DNA of 64,000 nucleotides from Pseudomonas sp. FeN3W (GTDB lineage Bacteria; Pseudomonadota; Gammaproteobacteria; Pseudomonadales; Pseudomonadaceae), in the NCBI GenBank assembly GCA_030263805.2, contig CP136010.1, positions 1,503,001 through 1,567,000 on the forward strand. Direction: 5' to 3'. The first letter of the stretch is position 1, and every line of letters starts with the position of its first letter. The notes under the pieces are model-generated. The model worked only from the letters and a program-made list of their open reading frames with translations, was not told the origin of the DNA and searched no databases. Shown here piece by piece: positions 26,686 to 35,384 of the stretch. The translations under genes were made by a program, and so were the position numbers.

Positions 26686-28710
26686 TCAGAATGCCAGGCG
26701 CACGCCTACGGTCAGATTGCGCCCGGGCAGCAGCACCTCATCCTTGATGAAGGAAGTGTGCTGGCGGGCCTTTTCGTCCAGCAGGTTGTTGGCCTTGAGG
26801 TAGAGCAGGTAATCGGTCTGGTTCAGCGCGCCGCTGTAACCCAGGCTGGCGCCCAGCATGTTGTAGCCACCGGTTTCGCTTTCGTAGTCGGCCAGTTCGT
26901 CCTGGCGCTGCACCCGATAGAACTCCAGCTGGCCGTTGAGCGCCGGGGTGAAGCTCTGTTCCACCCGCACACCCAGGCGATCGGCCGGGATACGCGGCAG
27001 GTCGCCGCCGCCGTCGCGCAACTTGCCGCGCACGTGGTCGCCGAACAGGGTGAAGGCGGTGGCGTCGGTCGCCTGGAAGCGCACCTCCCCTTCCGCCCCG
27101 GTGAGCACGGCGTCCTGCTGGCGGTATTCGATCTCGCGGTAGCCACCACCGATGTCGTTACCGGTGTCGGCGGCGTAGATGAAGTCGTCCACCTCGTTGC
27201 GGAACAGGCTCAGGCTGAAGGTCGTGCGGCCGGCGAACTTGCGCAGGGTGATCTCGGCGTTGTGCGAGGTTTCCTCTTCCAGGTCGACGTTACCCAGTTC
27301 GACAGTGCGGGTCGCTGCATGCGGGCCGTTGGCGTAAAGCTCTTCTGCGCTGGGCAGGCGTTGCGAACGCGTCAGCGAGAAGCCCAGCGAGTACTGCGGG
27401 GCGAAGGTCCAGACCGCACCGGCGGACATCGAGGTGCCGCTGTGATCGGTATCCGGACGGCCGTCGGCATCGATGTCCTGCCATTCGTGGCGCAGACCGA
27501 GTTCGTAGCGCCAGGCGCCAGCGGTGTATTCCTCCAGCAGGAACAAGCCGTGGTTGCGGGTCAGCGTCTGCGGCACATAGGCCTCTTCGCCGAGGGCTTC
27601 GAAGTCGCGACGCAGGGTCTGTGCGCCGAGCACACCGCGCCAGCCGAACAGCGGCTGATGGGTCAGCTCCAGACGGGCATCGGTGGCGTCGTTGTTGAAG
27701 CGGGTGCCCACTTCGCCGCCTTCGATCTCCTTGTGCTGGTAGTCGCTGTGGCCGATGCGCAGCCGCGCCAGTTCGAAGCCCGGCAGCGGATCGCTCAGCT
27801 CGCCACGCAGATCCCAGCGCTTCTGGCGCATGTCGACATAGGGCACGCTGCCATGTTCGTGTTCGTGATCATGGTCGTCGTCATCGTCGTGATCATCATG
27901 GCCACCGCAGTGCCAGTCGCTGCCATGGGTATGGCAATCGGCGTGCTCGTGGGCCAGCAGTCCGTAGCGGTTGTTCTGCTCACCGTAGGCGGCACCGATG
28001 TAGCCGCGCTCGCCGATGAAGCTGGCGCCCAGATTGAAGCTGTCGGTGTCGTTGTAGGAACCTTCCTGTTTGTCCGGCGAACCGGGAATTTCGTAAGGGT
28101 CGGCCTGGCGCTTGGTGCCTTCGGCGCGCACGGCGAAGTTGCCGCTGCCGGCAGTGATACCGAACACCCCCGCCCCTTCGTTGGCGACGCTGTTGGCGCG
28201 TAGCTCCAGTTCGCCTTCGTAGCCCTTCTCCGGGACGCGGGTGGGGATCTTCTTGTCGATCACATTGACTACCCCTCCGATGGCGCCGCCACCGTAGAGC
28301 AAGGTTGCCGGCCCCTTGAGGACCTCGATGCGCTCGGCCAGTAGCGGTTCGCTGGTCACTGCGTGGTCGGGGCTGATGGTCGAGGCATCGAGCAGTTCCA
28401 CGCCATCGCTCAGCACCTTGACCCGTGCGCCATCCAACCCGCGAATAACCGGGCGCGCCGCACCGGCGCCAAAGCTGCTGGAGCGCACGCCAGGCAGGCT
28501 TTCCAGCGTTTCCCCGAGCGTCGCCTCACGACGCTGCACCAGTTCGTCTCCCTCCATCACGGCCGCCGGTGTGGTCATCTCATGGCTCTGCTTGGCCAGG
28601 CCGCTGGCGCTGACCACGACGGATTGCAGTTCGACCGGCTCGGCGGCCCAGGCAGCCGGAACCAAGGCCAGGCTGATCGCCCAGGCCAGGGGATGACGCT
28701 TCAGTTTCAT
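26686..28710 (-). CDS. znuD: TonB-dependent receptor, ZnuD-like zinc transporter
   Basis: A 674-residue outer-membrane receptor with a signal peptide ending at AAWA, a TonB box region (ELQSVVVSASG), a plug domain (GVRSSSFGAGAARPVIRGLDG and LKGPATLLYGGGAIGGVVNVID) and a 22-strand barrel ending in the aromatic GVRLAF. A His/Asp-rich surface loop lies at about residues 250-287 (HEHADCHTH, then HDDHDDDDDHDHEHEHG), a ZnuD hallmark for zinc capture. A Zur-type box sits about 100 bases upstream. Homologues occur between pruR and putA in P. aeruginosa. Confidence 0.88.
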   Translation of the reverse strand: MKLKRHPLAWAISLALVPAAWAAEPVELQSVVVSASGLAKQSHEMTTPAAVMEGDELVQRREATLGETLESLPGVRSSSFGAGAARPVIRGLDGARVKVLSDGVELLDASTISPDHAVTSEPLLAERIEVLKGPATLLYGGGAIGGVVNVIDKKIPTRVPEKGYEGELELRANSVANEGAGVFGITAGSGNFAVRAEGTKRQADPYEIPGSPDKQEGSYNDTDSFNLGASFIGERGYIGAAYGEQNNRYGLLAHEHADCHTHGSDWHCGGHDDHDDDDDHDHEHEHGSVPYVDMRQKRWDLRGELSDPLPGFELARLRIGHSDYQHKEIEGGEVGTRFNNDATDARLELTHQPLFGWRGVLGAQTLRRDFEALGEEAYVPQTLTRNHGLFLLEEYTAGAWRYELGLRHEWQDIDADGRPDTDHSGTSMSAGAVWTFAPQYSLGFSLTRSQRLPSAEELYANGPHAATRTVELGNVDLEEETSHNAEITLRKFAGRTTFSLSLFRNEVDDFIYAADTGNDIGGGYREIEYRQQDAVLTGAEGEVRFQATDATAFTLFGDHVRGKLRDGGGDLPRIPADRLGVRVEQSFTPALNGQLEFYRVQRQDELADYESETGGYNMLGASLGYSGALNQTDYLLYLKANNLLDEKARQHTSFIKDEVLLPGRNLTVGVRLAF

Positions 28711-28812
28711 GTGACTCTCCAGACAGTGGTGGTTGCCTTCCAAAGCAACCGAAGACGGCTGTGCGCCGGCATCCGGTAGCGGTGTCAGCTTCGCGGGACG
28801 AGAATCTAACAT

Positions 28813-28825
28813 GTTATATCGTAAC
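28813..28825. promoter_or_regulatory. Zur-type box upstream of znuD
   Basis: GTTATATCGTAAC matches the Zur palindrome GTTATnntATAAC in both half-sites. Repression by zinc-loaded Zur would fit the receptor it precedes. The DUF3203 gene is divergent and could be affected too. Confidence 0.65.
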
Positions 28826-28937
28826 GTTTAAGTCTGTTTTTCCAGTAACAGACACAACGGATGCACCCTGTTCGTGGTCGACATGGAAACGCCGGGCGAA
28901 CCGCGCGCGGCTTTTGCACCGCTTCGGGAGATAGATC

Positions 28938-29162
28938 ATGACCGTAGACATCGACACCACCACCGGCACCTGCGCCGTGGTCATCAACGGCAACACGCAC
29001 CGCAGCGCCCTGATGGACGTGCGCATCACCACCGATCCCCAGGCACGCATGTCGGTGATGAATATCGACGGCACCAGCATCCACGTGCCGGAAGACGAAG
29101 CCGAACACCTGATCGCCGCGGGTGCGGTGGACGACCGATCCAATCTGGTTGCGGACGAATGA
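28938..29162 (+). CDS. DUF3203-family small protein
   Basis: A 74-residue acidic protein with repeated short strands and the closing motif VPEDEAEHLIAAGAVDDR. Size and pattern fit DUF3203, found mainly in Pseudomonas, with no known function. GGGAG lies before the ATG and a strong terminator follows. It is divergent from znuD, with the Zur-type box between them. Confidence 0.65.
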   Translation: MTVDIDTTTGTCAVVINGNTHRSALMDVRITTDPQARMSVMNIDGTSIHVPEDEAEHLIAAGAVDDRSNLVADE

Positions 29163-29180
29163 ATCTGCGGCAGAAACGCA

Positions 29181-29206
29181 AAACCCCGGCTAGCCGGGGT
29201 TTTTTG
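29181..29206. terminator. Bidirectional terminator between DUF3203 and putP copy 2
   Basis: A perfect 24-base palindrome, AAAACCCCGGCT / AGCCGGGGTTTT, followed by more T. It serves the convergent genes on both strands. Confidence 0.88.
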
Positions 29207-29298
29207 TAGGTACTCGCAGCGAAACCCTCTGCAGCCTGTGGAAGTGCGCCCCGCTTCGAATTCAGCTTTCGAGCCGGGGCAACACTCCGACACTGGCC

Positions 29299-30783
29299 TT
29301 AGCCGGCGTGATAATCCGCGTCGGCTTCCTCGAAGCGCTTGACGATGCTCGGGGCCGGTTCGGCGCCCATCTTGCTCACCACATAGATGGCGATGCTGGC
29401 GAGGATGAAGCCCGGGATGATTTCGTACAGGCCCAGGCCGATGAACTCCTTCCATACCACCACGGTGACGGCACCGACCAGCATGCCGGCCAGCGCGCCG
29501 TTGCGGGTCATGCGCTTCCACAGCAGCGAGATCAATACCACCGGACCGAACGCCGCGCCGAAGCCGGCCCAGGCGTAGGACACCAGGCCCAGCACCTTGC
29601 TGTCCGGGTTGGAGGCGATGCCGATGGCGACCAGCGCGATCAGCAGCACCATCGCCCGGCCGACCCAGACCAATTCGGTCTGCGAGGCGCTCTTGCGCAG
29701 CATGGCCTTGTAGAAGTCCTGGGTCAGGGCACTGGAGCTCACCAGGAGCTGCGCACTCAGGGTACTCATCACCGCCGCCAGCACGCCGGAGAGGATGATG
29801 CCGGCAACCCACGGGTTGAACAGGATCTTCACCAACTCGAGGAAAACACGCTCACCATTCTGGCTAACCGGCCCGGCCAGTTCCGGGTGTCCGGCGAAGT
29901 AGGCGATACCGAAGAAGCCCACCGCCACGGCGCCGGCCAGCGTCAGGATCATCCAGGCCATGCCGATGCGACGGGCGTTGGGGATGGTCTTGATCGAGTC
30001 GGCGGCCATGAAGCGCACCAGAATGTGCGGCTGGCCGAAGTAGCCCAGGCCCCAGGCCAGCAGCGAGATGATGGCGACGAAGGAAAGCCCGCTGAACATG
30101 TCGAACGCGGCCGGATTCTGCGTGCCGATGGTATCCATCGCGGCGCCCATGTCGCCTAGGGCGAGGATGACGAACACCGGGGTGATCAGCAGCGCGAAGA
30201 TCATCAGCGTCGCCTGCACGGTGTCGGTCCAACTGACGGCGAGGAAGCCACCGATGAACACATAGAGGATGGTCGCCGCGGCGCCGATCCACAGTGCGTA
30301 CTCGTACGGCACGCCGAAGCTGCTCTCGAACAGCCGCGCACCGGCGACGACGCCGGAGGCGCAATAGATGGTGAAGAACACCAGGATCACCAGCGCGGAG
30401 AAGATCCGCAGCATGCGGCTCTCATCCTCGAAGCGGTGCGAGAAGTAATCCGGCAGCGTCAGCGCGTTGTGGTTGTGCTCGGTATGCACGCGCAGGCGCC
30501 CGGCGACGAACAACCAGTTCAGCCAGGCGCCGACGATCAGGCCGATGGCGATCCAGCTTTCCGACAGACCGGCGACGAAGATCGCACCGGGCAGGCCCAT
30601 CAGCAGCCAGCCGCTCATGTCCGAGGCACCGGCCGACAGCGCGGTGACGAAACTGCCGAGGCTGCGGCCGCCGAGGATGTAGTCGGAGAAGTTCTTGGTG
30701 GCGCGGTAGGCGATGAAACCGATCAGGATCATCGCCGCGATGTAGATCAGAAAGGTGATCAGCGTGGGTGTACTGATGCTCAT
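29299..30783 (-). CDS. putP: Sodium/proline symporter PutP, copy 2
   Basis: A 494-residue near-copy of the symporter at 24985-26469, with the same fold and ion-site segments. The first 170 residues differ from copy 1 only at positions 2, 3 and 12, while most other changes fall in the middle. It sits next to putA in the classical putA-putP arrangement, so this is probably the ancestral locus and copy 1 the duplicate. Its upstream region differs from that of copy 1, so the two may be regulated differently. Confidence 0.93.
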   Translation of the reverse strand: MSISTPTLITFLIYIAAMILIGFIAYRATKNFSDYILGGRSLGSFVTALSAGASDMSGWLLMGLPGAIFVAGLSESWIAIGLIVGAWLNWLFVAGRLRVHTEHNHNALTLPDYFSHRFEDESRMLRIFSALVILVFFTIYCASGVVAGARLFESSFGVPYEYALWIGAAATILYVFIGGFLAVSWTDTVQATLMIFALLITPVFVILALGDMGAAMDTIGTQNPAAFDMFSGLSFVAIISLLAWGLGYFGQPHILVRFMAADSIKTIPNARRIGMAWMILTLAGAVAVGFFGIAYFAGHPELAGPVSQNGERVFLELVKILFNPWVAGIILSGVLAAVMSTLSAQLLVSSSALTQDFYKAMLRKSASQTELVWVGRAMVLLIALVAIGIASNPDSKVLGLVSYAWAGFGAAFGPVVLISLLWKRMTRNGALAGMLVGAVTVVVWKEFIGLGLYEIIPGFILASIAIYVVSKMGAEPAPSIVKRFEEADADYHAG

Positions 30784-30978
30784 GTGTGTCCCTCGTTAGT
30801 TGTTGTTCGGCGCAACGCGAGAAGACCCACGCAGCACCTTGGCAGAGGGCGATAGCGAAAAGGCCATCACCTGTGACAGGCCCAACCGGGCCCGTCAGTG
30901 GCGGAAGAGCGTCCGCCGACTGTCCAATTGTTGTTGTGTTCCGGCTGCCTGAGCGGTCGGGAGGTTTAGCGTGATGCG

Positions 30979-31008
30979 CCGGGTGAACGATCAACACCAT
31001 TCACCCGG
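30979..31008 (-). terminator. Hairpin after putA
   Basis: A 9-bp stem CCGGGTGAA / TTCACCCGG with a 12-base loop, 20 bases past the putA stop. There is no T-tract, so termination is only possible. The remaining putP-putA gap holds no gene. Confidence 0.4.
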
Positions 31009-31027
31009 TGGTACAGCGTGAATGCGT

Positions 31028-34000
31028 TCAGTCGTCTCCGAGCGAAAGCAGCGAGGCGTTGCCGCCCACCGCAGTGGTGTTGGTGGAGGTGGTCCGCTCG
31101 TTGGCGAAGCGCAGCACATAGCTGGGGCCACCCGCCTTCGGACCGGTGCCCGACAGACCACAGCCGCCGAACGGCTGCACGCCGACCACGGCACCAATCT
31201 GGTTGCGATTGACATAGAGGTTGCCGACCCGCGCCAGTTGCTCGATGCGTTCGGCGGTTTCCTCGTTGCGGCTGTGTACGCCGAGGGTCAGGCCGTAGCC
31301 GGTGCCGTTGATCGCCGCGACGACCTTTTCCAGGTCCGCCGCGTCGTAGCGCACCACGTGCAATACCGGGCCGAACTGCTCCTTCTTGAGCTGGTGAATG
31401 CCGTCGATCTCGAAGGCCACCGGTGCCACGAAATGACCGTTGAGGCCAGCCAGCAATGTCGCCTCGGCGATCAGGCGCCCTTCGCTCTTGAGCTGTTGGA
31501 TATGCGCCAGCAGACCTTCGCGAGCTTCCTGGTCGATCACCGGGCCGATGTCGTTCTCGCGCAGATGGGTCGGGCCAACTCTGAGCTCGGCCATGGCGCC
31601 CTTGAGCAACTCGATCACACGATCAGCGATATCACGCTGCACATAGAGCACGCGCAACGCCGAGCAACGCTGGCCGGCGCTGGTGAAGGCGGAACCGACC
31701 GCATCCTTGATCACCTGCTCGGGCAGCGCGGTGGAGTCGACGATCATCGCGTTCTGCCCGCCGGTCTCGGCGATGAGCGTGGCGATCGGGCCTTCCTTTT
31801 CGGCCAGCTGGCGATTGATGATGCGCGCCGTATCGGTCGAACCGGTGAAGCACACGCCGACCACCCGCGGATCGCGACAGAACACGCCGCCCAGGGTGGC
31901 GCCGTCGCCCGGCAGGAAGGCGATCGCCTCTTTCGGCAGACCGGCTTCGAACAGCAGTTCAAGCGCACGCGCAGCGATGAGGCTGGTCTGCTCGGCCGGC
32001 TTGGCCAGCACGGTGTTGCCGGCCACCAGGGCCGCGCTGATCTGGCCGAGGTAGATCGCCAGCGGGAAATTCCACGGGCTGACGCAAGCGAACACACCGC
32101 GGCCTTCATGGAACAGCTCGTTGCGCTCGCCGGTCGGGCCTTTCAGCTCTTCGCGGCCGAGCTTCTGCCGCGCCTGCTGCGCGTAGTAACGGCAGAAATC
32201 CACCGCCTCGCGTACTTCGTCGATACCATCCTGCAGCGACTTGCCGGCTTCCACGGTACACAGCGCCATCAGCTCGGCGCGGTGCTGCTCCAGCAGATCG
32301 CCCAGGCGCTCCAGCACCGCAGCACGGGCTTCCACCGGCGTGGCATTCCAGATTGGCCAGTAAGCCGCCAGGCGATCGACGGCCTGGCGCGCCTGCTCGG
32401 CGCTGGCGAACTGGGCCTGGCCAACGACCTTGTTCAGGTCATAGGGGCAACGCACCTCGGACGGCGTACCGGCGAGCCGCTGCCCGCTGATGACCGGCGC
32501 CGCCTGCCACTGGCGCTCGAGGAAAGGTTGGTAGGCGCTGGCCAGGTCGTTCCATTGGTTCTGGATATTCATGTTGATCCCTTGGGAGTTCTTGCGATTG
32601 CCGAACAGCGCCGGCGGCAGCGGAATGCGCGGGTTGCCCAGTGCAGCGAACTTGCGCAGCTGGCTCACCGGGTGATCGATCAGCGATTCGACCGGCACGC
32701 GCGGGTCGACCAGCTGGTGGACGAACGACGAGTTGGCACCGTTCTCCAGCAGGCGCCGCACCAGATAGGGCAGCAGGTCCTTGTGCGCGCCGACCGGTGC
32801 GTAGATCCGTACGTTGCGGGCGTACTTCTCGATCACCGTGTCGTACAGCGCATCGCCCATGCCGTGCAGACGCTGGAACTCGAACTCGCGCGGCTGCGAG
32901 GTTTCTTCGGCCATGGCCAGGATGCAGCTGACGGTATGCGCGTTGTGGCTGGCGAACTGCGGGTAGATCACCCCACGGGTGTGCTCGGACAACAGGTAGC
33001 GCGCGCAGGCAAGGTAGGAGGTGTCGGTGCCTTCCTTGCGCGTGTAGACGGGGTAGCCGTCCAGACCCTGGACCTGGCACTGCTTGATCTCACTGTCCCA
33101 GTAGGCGCCCTTTACCAGCCGCAGCGGAATGCGTTCGCCCAGTTCGCGACCGAGCAGCGTCAGCCAGACCAGCACCGGCAAGCAGCGTTTGGAGTACGCC
33201 TGGATGACCAGGCCGAACTCACCCCAGCCGGCGATGGCCGGGTCGCGCAGGAGCTTTTCGTACAGCTCCAGCGACAGCTCGAGGCGGTCGGCCTCCTCGG
33301 CGTCGATGGTGATCCCGACATTGCGCTGACGCGCCAGCACGGCCAGTTCGCGCACACTGGCGAACAGCTCGGTGAGCACGCGTTCGCGCTGGGCGACTTC
33401 ATAACGCGGGTGCAGCGCCGACAACTTGATCGACACCGATGGCCGCGGCCCTTTGCCGACCTGCGGCTCGGCGCCGACGGTTTCCACGGCCTGACGATAG
33501 TCGGCCATGTACTTGGCGGCGTCTTCGGCGGTCAGCGCGGCCTCGCCGAGCATGTCGAATGAATAGGTGTAGCCCTTCTCGCGCTCGGGACGGCCGTTTT
33601 TCAGCGCTTCGGAGATGGTACGGCCAAGCACGAACTGCTTGCCCATCAGCTTCATCGCCTGGTTCATCGCGCTGCGGATCACCGGTTCGCCGGAGCGCTT
33701 GAGCAAGCGGCCGATGACGTTCTTCGGCCGGCCGTCGGCGGTTTCCGGATCGACCACCTTGCCGGTCATCACCAACCCCCAGGCGGCGAAGTTGACCAGC
33801 ACGTTGTCGCTCTGGCCGAGATGCCGTTCCCATTCGGCGGCGTTGAGCTTGTCGCGAATCAGCGCATCGGCGGTCGCCGAGTCCGGCACCCGCAGCAGCG
33901 CCTCGGCCAGGCACATCAGCATCAGCCCTTCCTGGGTGTCCAGGCTGTACTGGCGCAGCAGCGCATCGAGGGTATCGACGGCATTGTCACGCCCGCGCAC

Positions 34001-34189
34001 CGCCTCAATCAGGCTGCGCGCTCGCTCGCGAATGGCGGCAATGCCCGCCTCGCCGGGATCGGCAAGCTGCAGCAGTTCGGTGAGATATTGCGCCTCGTCA
34101 ACGGCGTAGTTGGCGCTGATGGCGGGAAAGAATTCCGCGGCTTTCTGGTTGGCGAAGGCGCCTTCCAGCACGTGACCGGCCTTGAACAT
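31028..34189 (-). CDS. putA: PutA, bifunctional proline dehydrogenase / P5C dehydrogenase
   Basis: A 1053-residue enzyme oxidising proline to glutamate in two steps. The FAD-dependent proline dehydrogenase barrel covers about residues 200-500 (SVSIKLSALHPRYE, VKGAYWDSEIK). The NAD-dependent P5C dehydrogenase covers about 530-1030, with the catalytic Cys at 842 in SAGQRCSALR. Compared with the 1320-residue E. coli protein it lacks the N-terminal ribbon-helix-helix domain, so it is enzymatic only and not its own repressor. AGGAG precedes the ATG. Regulation is expected from the adjacent AraC protein. Confidence 0.96.
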   Translation of the reverse strand: MFKAGHVLEGAFANQKAAEFFPAISANYAVDEAQYLTELLQLADPGEAGIAAIRERARSLIEAVRGRDNAVDTLDALLRQYSLDTQEGLMLMCLAEALLRVPDSATADALIRDKLNAAEWERHLGQSDNVLVNFAAWGLVMTGKVVDPETADGRPKNVIGRLLKRSGEPVIRSAMNQAMKLMGKQFVLGRTISEALKNGRPEREKGYTYSFDMLGEAALTAEDAAKYMADYRQAVETVGAEPQVGKGPRPSVSIKLSALHPRYEVAQRERVLTELFASVRELAVLARQRNVGITIDAEEADRLELSLELYEKLLRDPAIAGWGEFGLVIQAYSKRCLPVLVWLTLLGRELGERIPLRLVKGAYWDSEIKQCQVQGLDGYPVYTRKEGTDTSYLACARYLLSEHTRGVIYPQFASHNAHTVSCILAMAEETSQPREFEFQRLHGMGDALYDTVIEKYARNVRIYAPVGAHKDLLPYLVRRLLENGANSSFVHQLVDPRVPVESLIDHPVSQLRKFAALGNPRIPLPPALFGNRKNSQGINMNIQNQWNDLASAYQPFLERQWQAAPVISGQRLAGTPSEVRCPYDLNKVVGQAQFASAEQARQAVDRLAAYWPIWNATPVEARAAVLERLGDLLEQHRAELMALCTVEAGKSLQDGIDEVREAVDFCRYYAQQARQKLGREELKGPTGERNELFHEGRGVFACVSPWNFPLAIYLGQISAALVAGNTVLAKPAEQTSLIAARALELLFEAGLPKEAIAFLPGDGATLGGVFCRDPRVVGVCFTGSTDTARIINRQLAEKEGPIATLIAETGGQNAMIVDSTALPEQVIKDAVGSAFTSAGQRCSALRVLYVQRDIADRVIELLKGAMAELRVGPTHLRENDIGPVIDQEAREGLLAHIQQLKSEGRLIAEATLLAGLNGHFVAPVAFEIDGIHQLKKEQFGPVLHVVRYDAADLEKVVAAINGTGYGLTLGVHSRNEETAERIEQLARVGNLYVNRNQIGAVVGVQPFGGCGLSGTGPKAGGPSYVLRFANERTTSTNTTAVGGNASLLSLGDD

Positions 34190-34454
34190 GCGCCGCTCCT
34201 CTTGTGATTGTGTCTGCTTATAGGTCTAGTCCACGGCCAGGCTGATGGTGCAGCACAAGACGAAGAGCCAGGTCGGGACACGGAATGTAGGGGCAGCAAG
34301 ACGCGTCGTTCTTGCGCAAAGCTACGGAAGTTTTACGAAAAACTCCGAAAGCCGAATGCGGCAACGCGGCGGCAATAAAAGCGCACCAGAATGGCTCAGG
34401 AATCTGCGCGGGGGGTAGCTGAAGAGCCCGAAAACAGGGCGCTCAGAAGAACGC

Positions 34455-35210
34455 TCAGGAATCCGACTTGCGCAATCCGCGAGGAGTCAGACCGAGGTAG
34501 CGGCGGGTCGCCGTGGTCAAGGCGCTCTGGCTGGAAAAGCCGCACTCCTCGGCAATCCGCACCAATGGCAGCGGCGTTTCACGCAGCAGGCGGGCGGCAC
34601 GGTCGAGGCGGGTCTTGAGCAGGTACTGGTGCGGCGTGAGGCCGACGCAATCCTTGAACTGGGCGTGAAAGTGGCTGGGGCTGAGGCAGACCACCTGGGC
34701 CAGCTCGGCGACGGTGATGCGTCGCGCCAGGTTGTCCTGGATATGGCTGTCCAGCCGCTGCAGATCGAGCGGACCGGCCGGTCGCTGCTGGGATTCGCCG
34801 AACAACCGCAGGTGCAGCGCCCGCAACAGCACGCCGCCCAGCGCGCGGGCCAGCAGCGGGTCGCTGCCGTAGCGCGCCAGCTCGGCACCGGCGTAGGCCA
34901 GCAGATTCTGGAAATCGGCATCCAGCGCGGGATAGCGCGGCGCCTCGAACAGGCGGGCCAATAGCGCAGGGTCATCGGTGCCGACATCCTGCTCGTCGAG
35001 ATCGATGATCAGCATGCGGTTGTCGCCCATGCCGGCGAAGCCGTGGTCGGCATCGCCCGGCACCAGGCAGGCGCGCATGCGGCAGACTTCGCCACCCGAG
35101 CCATTGACCTCGAATTCCGCGCGCCCGGAGAGCGACATCACCAGCTGGTGATAGTCGTGGGCGTGCTGGTGAGTCCGATCATCCAGACGAAGCAGACGGG
35201 CGTTGAGCAT
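34455..35210 (-). CDS. pruR: AraC-family regulator, probable PruR (proline utilisation)
   Basis: A 251-residue regulator with an N-terminal cupin sensor (HAHDYHQLVMSLSGRAEF) and a C-terminal double helix-turn-helix (RITVAELAQVVCLSPSHFHA and LVRIAEECGFSSQSALTTA). It is next to putA, as PruR is in P. aeruginosa, where it activates proline catabolism. The symbol rests on position and family. Start at 35210 has AGGTG upstream; the open frame extends further without support. Confidence 0.75.
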   Translation of the reverse strand: MLNARLLRLDDRTHQHAHDYHQLVMSLSGRAEFEVNGSGGEVCRMRACLVPGDADHGFAGMGDNRMLIIDLDEQDVGTDDPALLARLFEAPRYPALDADFQNLLAYAGAELARYGSDPLLARALGGVLLRALHLRLFGESQQRPAGPLDLQRLDSHIQDNLARRITVAELAQVVCLSPSHFHAQFKDCVGLTPHQYLLKTRLDRAARLLRETPLPLVRIAEECGFSSQSALTTATRRYLGLTPRGLRKSDS

Positions 35211-35327
35211 GCTTGGCACCTGAGGCTGAGTCTGTCGCCGCGTCGTTCGGAGGCCATGCCGAAAGGGAACAGACCGCCGGCACTTTACCGGACCGCACCC
35301 CACGGTGCACACCCCCATGCGACGGGA

Positions 35328-35355
35328 TTGAAATCATCCGCGCCACCACCCATCT
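35328..35355 (+). promoter_or_regulatory. Sigma-32-type heat-shock promoter of asrA
   Basis: TTGAAA at 35328-35333 and ACCCATCT at 35348-35355 are separated by 14 bases, matching the RpoH consensus TTGAAA-N13/15-CCCCATnT at all but one position. It ends 29 bases before the asrA ATG. Confidence 0.7.
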
Positions 35356-35384
35356 AAGGTGCACGTATTCGCAACGGGTGCCGC

